Shown here one piece after another: positions 31,575 to 46,500 of a stretch of 64,000 nucleotides of DNA (position 1 is the first letter of the stretch; each line of letters opens with the position of its first letter). The position numbers and the translations under genes are program-made. The notes below the pieces were generated by a model. That model did no database searches and had not been told where the DNA came from. It was given only the letters and a program-made list of their open reading frames with translations. The stretch is from the NCBI GenBank assembly GCA_918807975.1, contig OU964922.1, forward strand, positions 9,499,501 through 9,563,500, read 5' to 3'. The DNA comes from Aplidium turbinatum (lineage: Eukaryota > Chordata > Ascidiacea > Aplousobranchia > Polyclinidae).

Positions 31575-34500
31575 TCATTCATCCTTGTCGTCTTCTGTAT
31601 CGTCGTTTTCGCTGGTCCACAACTAAAAATAACAAGATTTTGATTTGAGATACAGTTTTCAAATCAAACCAGAGTAGCCACACTGCCACACATCGCCGCT
31701 GATGGCTACTTGCCAGTTGCTACGCGGGGTTTCTTTTTTTCCTGAGCCTCTCATCACCATGAACAGGACAGTTTAGCACCCCCTAACTATCGCTACGGTA
31801 GGCTACTACAATTGGCACGTTGATTCGCTGTTGCCGTTTAGCTTTTACTTAAAAATCGGAACTCTTGTGCAATTGTAATTACTGTATTAAGTAAATCATT
31901 TCTTTAAACAGTAACACAATTTGTTTCTCGGCAGCCGATTTATAGCAAGAATTGACAGCGATAGACACCGTGTTTCGCCCATGAGGCTATCGCTGTCAAT
32001 TCTTGCTACAAATCGGCTGCCGAGAAACATATCGTTGATTGGATAGTCTGAATGGCTAGCGTGGAAGCTACACCGTTATGGTTAGCGAATCGCAGCTGCT
32101 CGCTGTACTAGCGAGTGCTCAGCCTTGTGCTGATAGCCGGGAAGAGCGCCCCTCTTTTCACAAGTAACACAATTTGTTAACCCGAGACCAACATGGAATC
32201 TAGGCTACAGTAGTGAGTAAAAAGTGTGTCGATATTATTGTGTCGCTGTTATTTGTTTAGCCTGCAGTACAGAAAGGAATTTTATATAGGCTTAGCAATT
32301 GTTTAATTATTTCTTATTTTATTTATTCTTCAATTCAAAACCAATGCCATCCTTAGCAAGAGAACATCTGACAAAGGGGAACGAGATTAGACGAACTCGA
32401 GCATACCGAGCTGAGTCACACGTAATCAGTTGATTAGTTGTTGTGTGAACAATTTCTCAATTCGAGGCTTGGTGTCGGTCAAAACCACTCTCATGAAGTG
32501 GGAAACTTACATTGAAGGCCGTTTAAGCCAATCGTATTGGCTTGAAGTGTAGTGGAGAATGTCGTCACAAAGGTAGTCTAAAGTAAATGAAACGGTCTTT
32601 TCAAATCCTTCCTTTTCCAGTGCAGAATGGAAATGTACTGCAATCAACTCACCATTCCAGACATAAGTAGGCTAACTAAGCTGTAGCTTGATTAACAAAT
32701 TTTTGTTTCACGACTGTGTAGTTTATTTTCAAATTAATTAAACCTTTCACTGTTTTGTCATATCATTCATGTCCACCATGGAGCGTTACTGGGGCCTATC
32801 CATTTTGGATCTGCTTGTTCTGTGGCGTGCGTGTATCTTTTTTATGGTGTCTAGTGTCCACTAGGAGAAAGAAGTGAGCAAAATCATTTCTGTAACCCTT
32901 TGTCCGATTGACTACTCTCAGCAGGTGTAATGCTTAGGTTACATAAAGATTGCTACGTAGGCCATACAATACATGACAGTAGGCTATTTCATAGCGAAGA
33001 CTAGTTGGCACTAGGCATTGCATGTGTGCATCAAACATTCCTATAATAACAGTGGCTCACAAAAACTTTGAAAGCCACTGCTTTAGAAACAGCGAAAAGT
33101 TAAGCACGCTCGTATATAATGCTTACCGTTAAGTTGTCACGAAGAAGTTGCAAGATCTGTGAACTGTCTTTGTACATAGAAGTACCGGATGGTATTTCGC
33201 TCAGTTTTGCAATAGCTTCATCAAAGGCCTAATTAAAAGCAACGTTAGACTACCGTATAACCAAATGTAAAAAGCTGAAAATGAAGAACTTCGATATTGA
33301 ACTGCCGTAAAGTTATGTGTCTGCATACTTAAAAACGAAACGTTGAAAATACAATTGCATTTGTTGAACATTGTATTCGTTGTGATTTCATTGTATTCAT
33401 TGAACATTGTATTCGTTGTGATTTCATTGTATTCATTGAACATTGTATTCGTTGTGATGATCAGTAACAAAAACAGTTCAACTAAGTTGCTCACTCACCA
33501 GTTTTGCAAGTTCACAAGCTCTTTGATGCTTTTCTTCGATTTCATAGTGGAAAACGGAGAAATTAAGCGCAACACCTAACCTCACTGGGTGGTAGCTTGG
33601 CAGTTTCTTTTGACATAGGTCGTATGCAGCGATGTAAGCTTCATTAGATTTTGCAGCTTGCTCTAAATACAAATTTTATGCACATACAATTTACAGAAAC
33701 AGTTGTTTGGGGAGACAAATGTTAAATATAGGCCTATTCTTTGTGATACTTGCTTTACAATAACCAGTTCGAAATTCAAAACACAACTAAATTATTCCTC
33801 ACGAATCAAGCCACTGATTAGTCATGATAAATCCTTTCCATATCCATCTCGTAGCAGAAGCTTTGTCGCATAGGTACATGGGCCTCAACAGTCATTTTTG
33901 CACCCTAGCAAGCCAACCACGTATTAAGTTTTTGATTTATTGCTTTACTCTGTAAGGAGATTTCTGTATTAGTTTCAGTGTATCAAATTACCTTCCGTGT
34001 AAGATAAATTGATACATTTGAGTGACGCTTTTAACTGACCATAATTGTGTTCTTCATTCCTTATGTAAAATACATAAGTAGCCTCAACGTAGGCAAAGTG
34101 CGGTAACATACCAACAGCACTGTCACAACGAGGCTATATCTTTGAAAGGAACAGTACCGTAGCCTACTAACTGTACTGTCAAGTGCGCCAGTGCGCTACT
34201 TACGTTTAGTCGTTTACTGAAAATATCTATTTGTTCACCATATTATGACGAATGTGCAGTAGTGCACGCTATAAATGACCACGCAACTATCTCACTCCTA
34301 GCTAGTCTAATTTCACACTGGTTGAACTTGTCAGGCTGTCAAATAAAAAATAATGTTTACTAAACGCTATAAACTTGACACATAAATGAAAATCTTCTAG
34401 AGGGCCACATATTATTTAAAATCGGGACCGTTCCACGAGCCAAAACGTTAAGCTCGCGGGCCACTTTTGCACACCCCTGACTTAAGGAAAAGGACGATAC

Positions 34501-37500
34501 TAAATGAAGTCGCACCATTGCGTTTGTCCGTTTCTGCAAGCATTACTTCGGTTTCGTATCGATGATAGTCTCCTTTCATTTTGAGGTAAAATATCTTACT
34601 CTCGTCATTTTCTGCAGTCTTCAAAAGTGAACCGTCAATGAGTTCCTGAAAAGTAATGAATGCGATGGCCTGCTTTAGATAAAATACTTCGTTGATGTTA
34701 AATATCCGGATAAAAAATAATAGACTTTTGAATCTTTGGAACAAACATAGCCTACTTCAAATATTTTTAGGCAAAAAACATTTTTGACAGTCCAAGAAGT
34801 AAGGTTTTACTTTTCAGACCAATATTTGTTTGAAAACCACAGATTGATGAGGTACGGTAGGTGTCAGAATCGGGAGTGGGCATAATTCCAAATAGCATAG
34901 AGTTCTAAAAACTATGAAAACCTGCAAGAGCTTTTGACAAATAGGCTACGTTTCATCTGATGTGCAGTAACTAACAACAATCTTAGTTTAGTAAACTATT
35001 AGGAAAGAAAATTAAGATATAAGCTAATTAGGCTTCACGGTCTTGTTTAGAAAAATAAAACATAGCCTACCACAACTTCATTGCATATGTTGGTTAACTC
35101 ATTTCCAATCAGTTCCTGGTAATTCGTTGCCACTTTTAACTTTCCTAAGTTGTGTTTTTTGATGTAGGAAATAACTGATCTCCATCCAGACCTTCTTGCC
35201 CCAACCAAGTTCTTGTAAGCTGAGGAAAGCAGGTTTCTCTCCTGAAAGTCAGTTTATGTAAAAGTTTGATGACATTGAACAAATTGAAACGATTTTGACT
35301 GAACTTATAGAAACTTAATCTTGGCAGCAAAACATCAAACCGTTTAGCCTATAGTTGAAACGTTGTTATTGTTGATTTTAACTCCTACCGTATTTAAAGT
35401 AGCCTATTGATGCGTGGATAGTGCACACCTGCCTTTGAAACACTCTGTCGAGCTCTTAATATTTGTGGATCTACTTTTTGTTGATAAGAAACCAGTCTTT
35501 TCTTTGATTTCATGAAAAATTATTATTATTTCAACCAATCTAGAAGTTTACAATTAAACTTTAAATACAGGTTAATTATATTGAACTCAGTCAAGGAATA
35601 TACTCGTAAGCATAGACACTTAAGTCAGGGGGCAGGTACCTCCTGTTTTCAAAAAGTTCGAATTCTGGCAAATATCTACAATTGTTTGGGCCAAAGTTGG
35701 TAAACCAAAAACAATAAAGTTACATCAGTTAAAAAATTGCAACTTGCACAAAATTGGTAGTGTATAACTTTTATTCAGCGCACTGTTTTGTGCAGTGACA
35801 AAAATGACAAAATCTTGTTTATTTTGTGCACTTACAAGACAACTGTAGCCTATTAGGCCTATATTGATTTTGAAACCTACAAAATGTGAAATTATCTTGC
35901 TTCTGAGTAATTCGTTTATGAAAATGCTCAAATCAACACGATGCAGTTGCACCAAAATCAGCAAAAATTCCTAATTTTATTAATTTGCACAATTGTATCA
36001 TGCCAATTTGAGTACCCACAAGGTATCAAACTAATTACATTTGGTCAAATTCTCACGCAACGGCCCAAAGAAATATGTGGTTGCCCACTTTCTTGAATGC
36101 ATGCGATACAGATTCTGTGCTATATTACAGATTCTTCATATATTACAGTAGAACTCGGTTAATCCGGATTCGGTTAATCCGGATCTTCGCCTAATCCGGA
36201 TAAAACTGGAGATACAATTGATTTGTAATCTTTTTCTTGAGAAACAACTTTGGATTATCCGGATTATTTAATCCGGATCTTCGCCTATTCCGGACAAAAG
36301 TTGCGCTTTCTCTATCGCTATATCCGGATTTGCCCGACAGTTTTGCCATTTTATGCTAAAACGTAACGTGGCTTATTGCTTATTATTGACGCCTACGAAG
36401 CCATGAAAACGCTGCAGCGCTATGGACTTAGCAGTTCTTGCCCTGGCATGGAAGACTGTGTCTTCCAAATAGAGGGCCTACTTATGGACCAATGAGTGAA
36501 ACAGCGACAGTCAAAAATTACGGATTTCTTCCGTTCATGAACAGTATTCCCTCCTAACGCAAAATTCGTGCGCAAATGCCCAAACTCGTACTGTAACTTG
36601 AAAAGATTTCGGTGGAATTTTCGGTCGTAATGTCGGTGACGTTTTTCCAATCGAAGACTTTGTTTGACCATGGTTTTTTGTAAGTTTTCCATAGAAACTC
36701 GTCTTCGGTAACTGTTTTCAAAAGTTTTGAGTGACTACAGATTATTCCTACACGCATGTCTGAAGATGTAACTTTTGCCAGCGTGTTCTTGCGTTAGACG
36801 CAGAGTCTACAATACATTCATTTTACATGCATACTGCATTTCAAAAGAACTCTATCACTGGGTCGCTAATGTGGTGATCGCGCGTCTCGGAATCGGCAGA
36901 TGACCACACTAATGCGTTTAATTTCGGTGATTTTTACCGATACCCTTCTATCTAGGTAACGTCAGGCTTGATAGAACCGTCATCGGTTAATCCGGATCTT
37001 CGTCTAATCCGGATGGAATCGCCGGTCAAATCAAATTCGGATTAACCGAGTTCTAGTGTATGCGCTACCGAACTATTAGCCATTAGAATTAGTCAAGGAT
37101 TCTATATCAAAAATTCACTAGGCTTCCTCCTCTATGACATTTCAAGTAAATCTCTGATTATATGTGCGAAATCGCCTGCTTTTATAGACTGTTGGAATGT
37201 TCTAGTAATTTTCGCAGCATGTGATCTATATCGAACCAATTCTGATTCAGCACAACGGTCAATAAGTACAAGAAAGTTCCAAAGCTCCAGAAAGTTCTAA
37301 GTGGTAAACATCATTGATAAGGAAAACGCTCTGTTACATCATAATTCTGTACAACCTCGTAGTAAAAAAAATGGAAGTGTTGCACAGTACGATTGCAGAT
37401 GCAGTGAAATGAGCTGGCTGAGCGAATTTTCTAGAAAAAAAAAATTCTAATTCCCCCAAAATGCCCATCATAAAATTCCGGACATTTGAGCATTTTTTAA

Positions 37501-40500
37501 AATTCCTTTCGGACGCAAAATTTAACACTAAATTCCGGACATGTCCGGAATTTTCCGGACGGTATGGCAACCCTACCATACACGCGCTATTCAAGAGTTA
37601 CAATAGATAACAAGCTAGAATCAACACATCGATAATCCTTCGAAAAAACTATCCTCTTCTTCAGGCATGCTTGGTAAATTTAGAGATTTTGTTCCTAGAA
37701 AATTTTCCCTAAATGTTTATTATAGCATTGTACACTCTCACCTACAATACGAAATTACCAACTGCGCACCGACAAAATACTTGAATAGAATTTAAATTAT
37801 ACAAATAAGGTGATTAAAATCGTTACAGGAGCATTTGAAATGAAAACGAAATTACTACCGCTCTATCAAGATAATGGTATACTAAATGTAAATTCTACTC
37901 ATAAACTAGAAATAAACAAATTTATGTTCAAATTTTATAACAACAAACTAACAAAGAACTTGAAAAATTTCTTTACATATATATCATCTATACATTATTA
38001 CAACACACGACGCTCAAGTTCCAATTCGCTTTGCACTCAACAAGCAAATACCCAAATATTTCAATAAAGTTTAAAATGCATGGAAATCAGGGTATGGGAC
38101 AATTTACCTCCAATTATAAAAAACACATGAAATAAAAGCTACAATTTGTTTTGTAAAACCTGTAAAAATGCTTCTTCAGTAAACAAGAGCTGCGACAATC
38201 ACTATCTGATTTTATCTCCAATGTCATTATTATTTCTCTTTTGCATTGTTTGCCTCCGAATTTACTTTTGCTTCTTTTTTCATTGTGTCAATTTTTTTTT
38301 AAAAACGCAATACTTGCTGTTGTATATCTATTTAAATAAAAGAGTGCAGACTCGACGACCCCCACGATTTGTTAGGGCTACGGTCTTTCGCGCTCTTTTA
38401 CTGAATGATAATAATTGTGATTTTATTTGCGCCCATTGCGATAACATACAGTACACTGCGATCACAGATGCGATACAACAGACGACAGGAAGCAGCGAAG
38501 TGACATATAGTCTTCGTGTCAGCTGCTCTCCTTAGTTTGGCTTGCCAATAAGTGTCTTTGCGGAGACACAGCTGCGTGCTCCAGAGCGGTGTCGAACCCA
38601 CGTCCTTTCGTGAGAACGTACGCTGCGCAGACGTTCTTACCACTCGGCTCTCTCTAGCCTAAATGCAAACTGTTTGTTTTTTGTGTTTTTTTTTTATGTA
38701 TGGTACGGTTGTTTTGCATCCAAATAAAAATAAATGACCACCCATCCACAATTTCTACAATTCCATTCCCGTCTGGAAGATCGTTTGCTTGATTAAAGAT
38801 ATGAACCTTATCTTTTCATCCCCCGATGCTTGAATCAAGTATGAAACTCACATTTTTACTGCTTTATGAATCTTCATTTATTTTAGCCATAAGAAATATT
38901 GGAAGACCTTTAAAGACAAAATTGATATCAGCCCTACAATTATCATTTCTGGAAAGCAACATTCTTGCTCCACAAAAATTGTTGGTCCAGTGCGGCTATG
39001 CTCGCAGGGATCAAGGCTGAAAATGAATTCAACAAACTATCGCCTTTAAAATGCAAAAGTAATAAGCTAGGCAATTTAACGCATTAGAGAACAACTGCAC
39101 GCCCAGCAAGCAGGTGCTACAGAGAAGCCCAATCCGGATCCACATCCACAGGATATACACTGTCTAACAATTCTATATTCAAGGAAAAGTTACGACCAGT
39201 CTAAATTACATAAGCTATCATGTTGCATATCTCGATTTTCTTGAATATGTCGACTTTAATTTTACAATTTTGAAGATCTGGCCCCAATTACAGAATCATC
39301 AAAATACTTCCTATTTTGAAACCACAGCACTTCTCAAGGCTATGACTTTGGACCAAACATTACGCCCCACCCAATCTCAATTTCAACATACATCCAGCTC
39401 CGTTCAGCATCCAGACACGTACAAATACTGCCTATACTTTACGTATAGGGACGGATTAGCAAACTGAACAGGCCCGGGAATTCAAAAAATTATAGCCTAT
39501 ACAAGCTACGATACTCATTTCACAAACCATTCAGAAAAAAAATAATCATCATCATGTTCCTTTCTCGTATTGAGCGTTGGAGGCAAGTTGCCATTGTTCA
39601 CGATCATGAGCTTTTCGTACCGCACTTTCATATTTAAGTTTCGTCCATTTAGAGATGTGTGTTATCCAAACCCTTCTTGGTCTGCCTTTGTTTCTTTCAC
39701 CATTTATTTTCTCTTCTATTACTGACCTTTGTAAAAAGTTTTACTGTATAGTGTTAGTGTGTCCGAAATATGTCAATTTTCTTTTCTTAATTGTTTGAAA
39801 GAGAATTTCGTTTGAATTGAATTTGGATAATACTTCATCGTAAGTGGTATTTTTATTTCCATGAAATTTTTAACATTCAATCAATCAATCAATCAATGTT
39901 TTATTTGTCAGTAACAGGAACATAGGTACATGTTTGAAATATGCAATATACACAGTACAAAAGTTACACAAGTTCCCATACCGACAGGGAGACAACGAGA
40001 CGACCATACGGTCTACTAGTCAATTGCCACCCTACGGAAATTACGATTTTGCCATTTAAAATAAGCTTACAAGAGAAAAATAATAATTGAAACGTTCCCG
40101 CGCTTCAACAACAGCATACGCACAAAAAAAAACATATTGATGATAACGTAGGCCAAAACACAAAATTCCATGAAGCAAGCAGAGAATAATAAAGTTTCCG
40201 AAGCAACTGACAAGTTGGTTTCCATAACATATCACTTACGATGCACTGTAGCTTTGTAAAATTAACGTTTTGATCTCTTTTTTGAAACAATGAAATGATA
40301 AGTTTTTTAGCCTGCTTGGAACCTCTGACCAGAGCATTGGTCCCAATACCTGCATGGACTTCTTGCCAAATTCTGTGTTTGATCTGTTTATAAAATAATT
40401 GTTGCCTGTTTGATATCTTGTGTTATGCTGATGAATAGATGAAGCATTTGTAAATAAATCACAATACGTAGACGGATACTCATTCATATGAACTTTGTAC

Positions 40501-43500
40501 ATATGTTTTTTTATTTCAATGTTATGTATGTCTTTTAGTTTCAAGATGTTCATTTTGAAAAATAAAAAATTAGTGTGAGCATAGTAACATTTGCCTGTAT
40601 GTCTAGAGTTTGAAATATTTTTTTTTTCATTTTTTTGTGACAGTGTTCAGAATTGTATACAAAAGTTGTTTCTTTTTGTTGTATCCAGGCTTACTCCTAG
40701 TAGTTGAAGATTTAGATTAAGTGGACGGGATTGCAAGGAAACCAATCTTTGTGTTCACCTTGCTAAAGACACAGCCACATGCTTTGTAATTCAATTCAGT
40801 AGGCCAAAGCATTATGGAAGACCGTAGGCATTTCTCTTTAGAGCAGCTTTTCTGGCCCGATCGAGCCCAGCTATTCAATCAAGAACATTGTTTATCTACT
40901 CTATTCTTCTTTCAGATTTACATTTTCCACAAACCTCTCCTTCGATAATAGCTATAAAAACCAAACTATCTCCCCTTCTTTTCCAATGATCAGATTTGGG
41001 AAGCTTCTTCTTTATGACGTTCTTGAGCATACCTTCACTTTCCAGGATGCCAATATTGTTTCTCATCCAATCATTCGTGTATCTATCAGCCCAACTCACC
41101 CTCAGCACTTGTCTCCATAGGTATAAGTGCGTCCTATACTTGAACCAAGAAACGGGGGATGAGAAGATAAGGTTCTCATTGTACTAATCCATCTGCATTA
41201 ACTAGAGTAGGGTGGCCACTTTCTCTCGGCCGCCTTTCCTTCAGCAACTATGCTCACTCAATTTATTACAACCTGGTTAGAGGTGAGCAGTGTTTGTCAA
41301 CAACCAGTCTTCAAAACCACATTTTAAAAGCATTAATCATATTCTCCTCTGATTTTTCTAATGTTCATGTTTTGCATCCGCAGAGCACAACACTCTTTAC
41401 TGAAACCTTATTTGCCAGTTGTACTTTGAAGTTGATGGTATAGGGTCTATTGATTTCCAAATATCAGTGAGACTATTTGGTGTCCAGTGTACTATATCCA
41501 TCTAGTGTGATGTACGATCCCAAGTACTTCAATTTTTCTACCTTTTTGATCTCTTGACCACCAATTTTTACTTCTCCGCTTTCATGCACTGTTATTATAG
41601 CTGTCTGGCCCTATTAATTGATAGACCAATTTCCAGGATAACTTGTCTTATAGGGCTCTCTGCAATCTCCGCAATTTTTTCCCTGCTGTTCGCTACGAGA
41701 TTTGTGTCATCTCCGTACTTCACATTGAAAATAATTCTTTCCTCAATAACTTTTCCACTCCCCTCACGCAGACCGCGATACACCTGTCTCATTATCACTT
41801 CTCCGGTGGCATTAAAAAGAATATGATATCAAGAAGCCTTGTTTGACACTCTTTTGGAATTAAAAAGATTTTGTTCTTTGATTCTCGACTCGCACCATTT
41901 ATGTTGCCTCGTTATACAGCTTTTTGAGTATCCAGATAATGGTGGAGCCAGATATGGAGCCAGATAAAAGAGTTGCCCAGATATAGCAACTTAATTACCT
42001 TTAATTCCGTTTAACGAATCGCTAAATTTACATTTTGGTTGAAACATTGTTTATTTTCCCAGATGCAGTTCTTGTGATTTCTATTCGCCTTTGAATTTCA
42101 AGGTCACACCATGACCTACTAGAACTGTGAACACGGCCAAATATGTTGCAATTTGAGGAAATTTCTAAGAGTCTGAATTGTTACAATCATAGCTATGACA
42201 AACTTTTCATCTTCCCATTTCCAGAAGTAAGTAAAATAAGCAATATTTGCACCTAGACATATTATGTTTAGCTTGTTTAACCGAAGTTAAGTATGTGCGT
42301 TGAGCACAGTTTACACAATAATAATGTAATATGTAAGACTTTTCAACTGCACCCTGGAGGTAGTATCGTTTGGTGCAATTGCATGTTCCTATTAAAATAT
42401 CAAGGATTTTTTGTGGATTCTACTGTATGTTGTAAGCTGTCCATTTGATGTGCCAATTTACATTTGAGTTTGTTTTGTTTTTCGCCAAGTTTACTTTTGC
42501 AAGTAAACTTTGTCTTTTGGCGAAAGATCCTGCTATACAAAAAACCTAACGACTGTATGATGAGACTACCTTCAGGATGCAGTTGCAAAGTCTTACATAT
42601 TTTACATTAATATTATTGCATACATTGTGCTTAAATACATATTATCTAATCTCCGGCAAAACAAGCCAAAAATATGTCTAGATGCAAATATTGCTTATTT
42701 TACATACTTCCGAAGTAGTGGGAAAATGACAGGTTTGTCATGGCTATAATTGTAACAATTAAGACTCTTAGAAATTTTCCCAAATAGCAACATATTTGGC
42801 CGTGTTCTAGTAGGCCGTGGTCATACCTTCCATCTTCAGCTACTGAATGTCCAAGATAGGAAAATTTTTTTTTACATTTTGTATACATCTATTATCAATT
42901 ATACACTAGTTTAGAGTAGGCTAATGGAGTGTCTGGTGATTTTGAGTTTATCAATGCTTTGGTTATTTTTATATCATTTTTTTTTCATCTGAATTAACAT
43001 TGTCTAGTGTTTCTTGAAGTTCTTCTAGCGACTCCGTCAACAGAACACTATAGGCTATCATCAACATTGCGCAAATTTGTTATGTTTAAAACTTTAAACA
43101 CTCAAGTTTAATCCGTTTCTTAGTACCAACGTGTCGAAAAATCATATCTGTATATCAATTGAAAAGGCATACAAAAACTACATACTCTTGGCGTACTCCA
43201 CAGCTCATGTTAATTGCATTAGACCAGAGGTCACCAAACTACGGTCCGCGGGCCGGAACCGGCCCGCGAACTGATTTCATCCTGCCCGCCACGCGCTGCG
43301 GAAATAACAGCTGCGCTATACAACTGTTAAGGAAAAAAGTTACAAAACATTTTTTAAAGTAGGCTACTGACGTTGCTGTTGAGCTACATGCAACCTGCTA
43401 ATGATTTTTTCATATTGTTTCTTCTTATGTTTCTTTTATCATTAGGCCACCACAAATGGGGACACGGGACAGCCTAGGTCAAATTTTGAAAGATGTAATG

Positions 43501-46500
43501 CTGTTTCAAGAGTACGATGCCTTTCAGAGTATCACAGTAGGGGATAAATTTTCCAGCAATCTTACGATTTTCATCACAACTTTGCTATTCCACCGCTGAC
43601 TTTGTTATTTATTGTGCTCATTACAAGTCAATGGAGATTCTAAATGGTTGTATACCTTTTCGCAATTTGCATCCGGCCCGCAGCTGTTAATCTCGCAGCA
43701 ATCCGGCCCTCAGGGAAAAAAGTTTGGTGACCCCTGCATTAGACGAATCTTTTTCAATGCGAATGAAGGTTTTTTTGATTCCAATAGCCTACAAAGATTA
43801 ATATCTTGTGCAAATTAAGCATACGCCTTGTGTGCATTGTGCACTTAAACTATGTTTTTTCTTGGTACAGGACATCATTAGTAAATAACAGTGATTGCCT
43901 GACTGGTACACATCCACAAATTCAACCACCCACATTCAAAAGTTCAACTGACCAACCAGGAAAGTTTTCAAATTCCTGTGGGCTAATTTTCCCTCACTTA
44001 GGTGCCGTGGAAGGGGCGGTCTGTATGGCAGTTAGCAAAATACTAGAAAAGGCAAAATAGTCACTTGTCACGATTTCTTTCTATCTCTTACCAGGAAAAA
44101 GACTTGGAAAGGTTCAATGACGTAGTTTAATGGGTTAAACCGAAAAGCAGTCAATTAAATGTCGAATAATTCTACTAGTGAAATGATAATCTGACTTCTT
44201 GAAGAACTTTAACGAACGGCTTCTCAAATAACTCTAATTTCTGCATCAACTACCAATCCACAACTCATAGCACAACTCTCATAACCAACTCAATAATAAT
44301 CATCATAATAATAATCATAATTACACAAACTACACCACTATTTATATAGTTGGTTGTTCAGTCCAGTAACTTTGAGAAGGTAACGTAGTGTTGCATCACA
44401 CGAACTCATCGTCGGTCACGTAGCATTTAAATGTAAACAACAGAAGTCTCTAGAATGTCACGTAGGGCCGAAGGTTGTAGAAAACACGTTACATAATACA
44501 GATTTCGTCATCAGAGGTTACTTTAGGTCAATACCCGATAATAACACATCGCTCAAGAATTCCATAATAAAAACAGCACATTCTGTCAAGACGCAAAGCA
44601 GCCCGACGCGAGGCTTTGCACATTGATTGTGACATACGCCCCCCCTTAGAATATTGTTGCAAACAATATAACAACACAATCAATACAAAACACACCACAA
44701 AACAATTAATTACTCAATAAATCAATTCTCATAAGTCTATCGTTGCATGATCTACCAACGATAACTTTTATCAAAACAATAGTCACGTTTACTGTGAAAG
44801 TTTTCAACGTCCTCAATGTCTTCAGTGCATCGGCGAGCGAGATGACCCATCTTCCTACATCGGAAACACCTCCTCTCCGGACAGTCCTTGGTGAGATGAC
44901 CTTCTTTGTGACAGTTGTAGCAAGCCTTTTCATCAAAAGGGCAGCTCCTGGCTATATGTCCAATCTCCCCACATCGGTAGCAGTGGTTGTCACGGCAACG
45001 CCTGTTTTCTGAATGTCCGCCGTCAGCAACACACTCCCTGGCGAAGTGTCCGCGTCTACCGCATCTATAGCAAACTCCAAATGGTCGTCGCCTGCCTCTT
45101 CTCCTCGGTTCATCGCGCTCATTGTATCCGTCATCGTGAGATCGTTGCTGATTATCTGCAGAACAATCTCGAGCAAAGTGACCATTCTTGCCACAAGAAT
45201 AACAAGTAACTTCAGAATCTCTCTCAATAACATTTCCGATTATAAGATCAACTAAAGAGTTTTGTAAACATAACGCTTTCACAGTCCCACTACAATATGG
45301 AGTTTCGATATATATCCTCGCTAACGGTCCTTGGATTGAAGTATTATTTATCGACATCACAATTCCAGTTTTTCCCGTTAATTGACTGTCTTTAACCAAA
45401 TCTCTCCTCACTATTATACCAGTAGAACCAGAATCACGTAAAACTTTTACCTTTTTGTTTCCAACTCTTCCATCCACTACTGGCAGGTAATCTTCAGGTA
45501 TTATTTTTCCGCAAACATCTTCATCCGGTCTCTCTTCCCCAAGCGTGGGTTCAGGAATCATTAACGCACAACCGCATCGATAAACGTCCGTTGGTTTATC
45601 TTTTCCAGACTGATTGGATAGGGAAAACGACTTGTCCTTGCATTCCTTCGCTTCGTGTCCTTGCCTATTGCAACGATTGCACCACTTCCTCGATTCCTGA
45701 TGATTTCTATTAGTCTTCCTTCGGCAGTTAACAGATTTATGACCTAAGCCATTACAATTAAAACAACGTACTTCTCTTGGAACCGCACCTCCTTTAAAAT
45801 TATTTGTTTGCTCCTCGTCATTATCGCATGACAACGTTTCTTCAGTCGACAACTTCTCATCATGAGCAACTAAATACTGTTCTGCCACACTGGCTATTTC
45901 TTCTAGATTCTTTGGACTTCTCTCCATTAGATAAACAGACACATATTTTGAACATGAATCTGTGAATTGTTCCTTAACTATAAGGTTTGCCAATCCGTCC
46001 AATGATTGTTCGGCCCCCGAAAGTTCAAACCATTTTAACAAAAGGTTTCTTAAACGTTCAATAAATTGACCTGGGCTTTCGTGTCGTTCAGGCTTTGCCT
46101 CACGGAATCTTTGACGGTATCCATGCTCGGTAAAATTGTATCGCTTTAACAGAGCTAACTTCAATCTGTCGTAATTCATGGCTTCTTCTTGCGAAAGTCT
46201 TGAATATACATCAAGAGCTTGTCCCGATAATAACATGCTTAGCTGGGTAGCCCACGTCGACTTCTCTAATTTGGCTATTGTAGCATATCTTTCAAATCTT
46301 AACAAATAACTATCCAACTCATCTTTTTCTTCAACAAATGATGGCAAATCTGGACGTCTAACTTGCGCCACAATAACATCTCGAGCATTATCATTAGTAG
46401 AATTAGATCGCTCACCAATGTCCAGCTTTTGTCTTTCTAATTCAAGTTTTAACTTTTCCAATTCATATTGCGCTCTTCTTTCTTCAGCTTCTGCTTCGTA

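Noticed and set aside
36420-36757. Minus-strand ORFs inside the Tigger-like element
   Set aside because: No helix-turn-helix or DDE motif recognised; probably chance frames in a non-autonomous element.
39878-39898. CRISPR-like or regulatory repeat (ATCA)n
   Set aside because: Simple microsatellite tail of a LINE; no spacer-repeat structure anywhere in the window.
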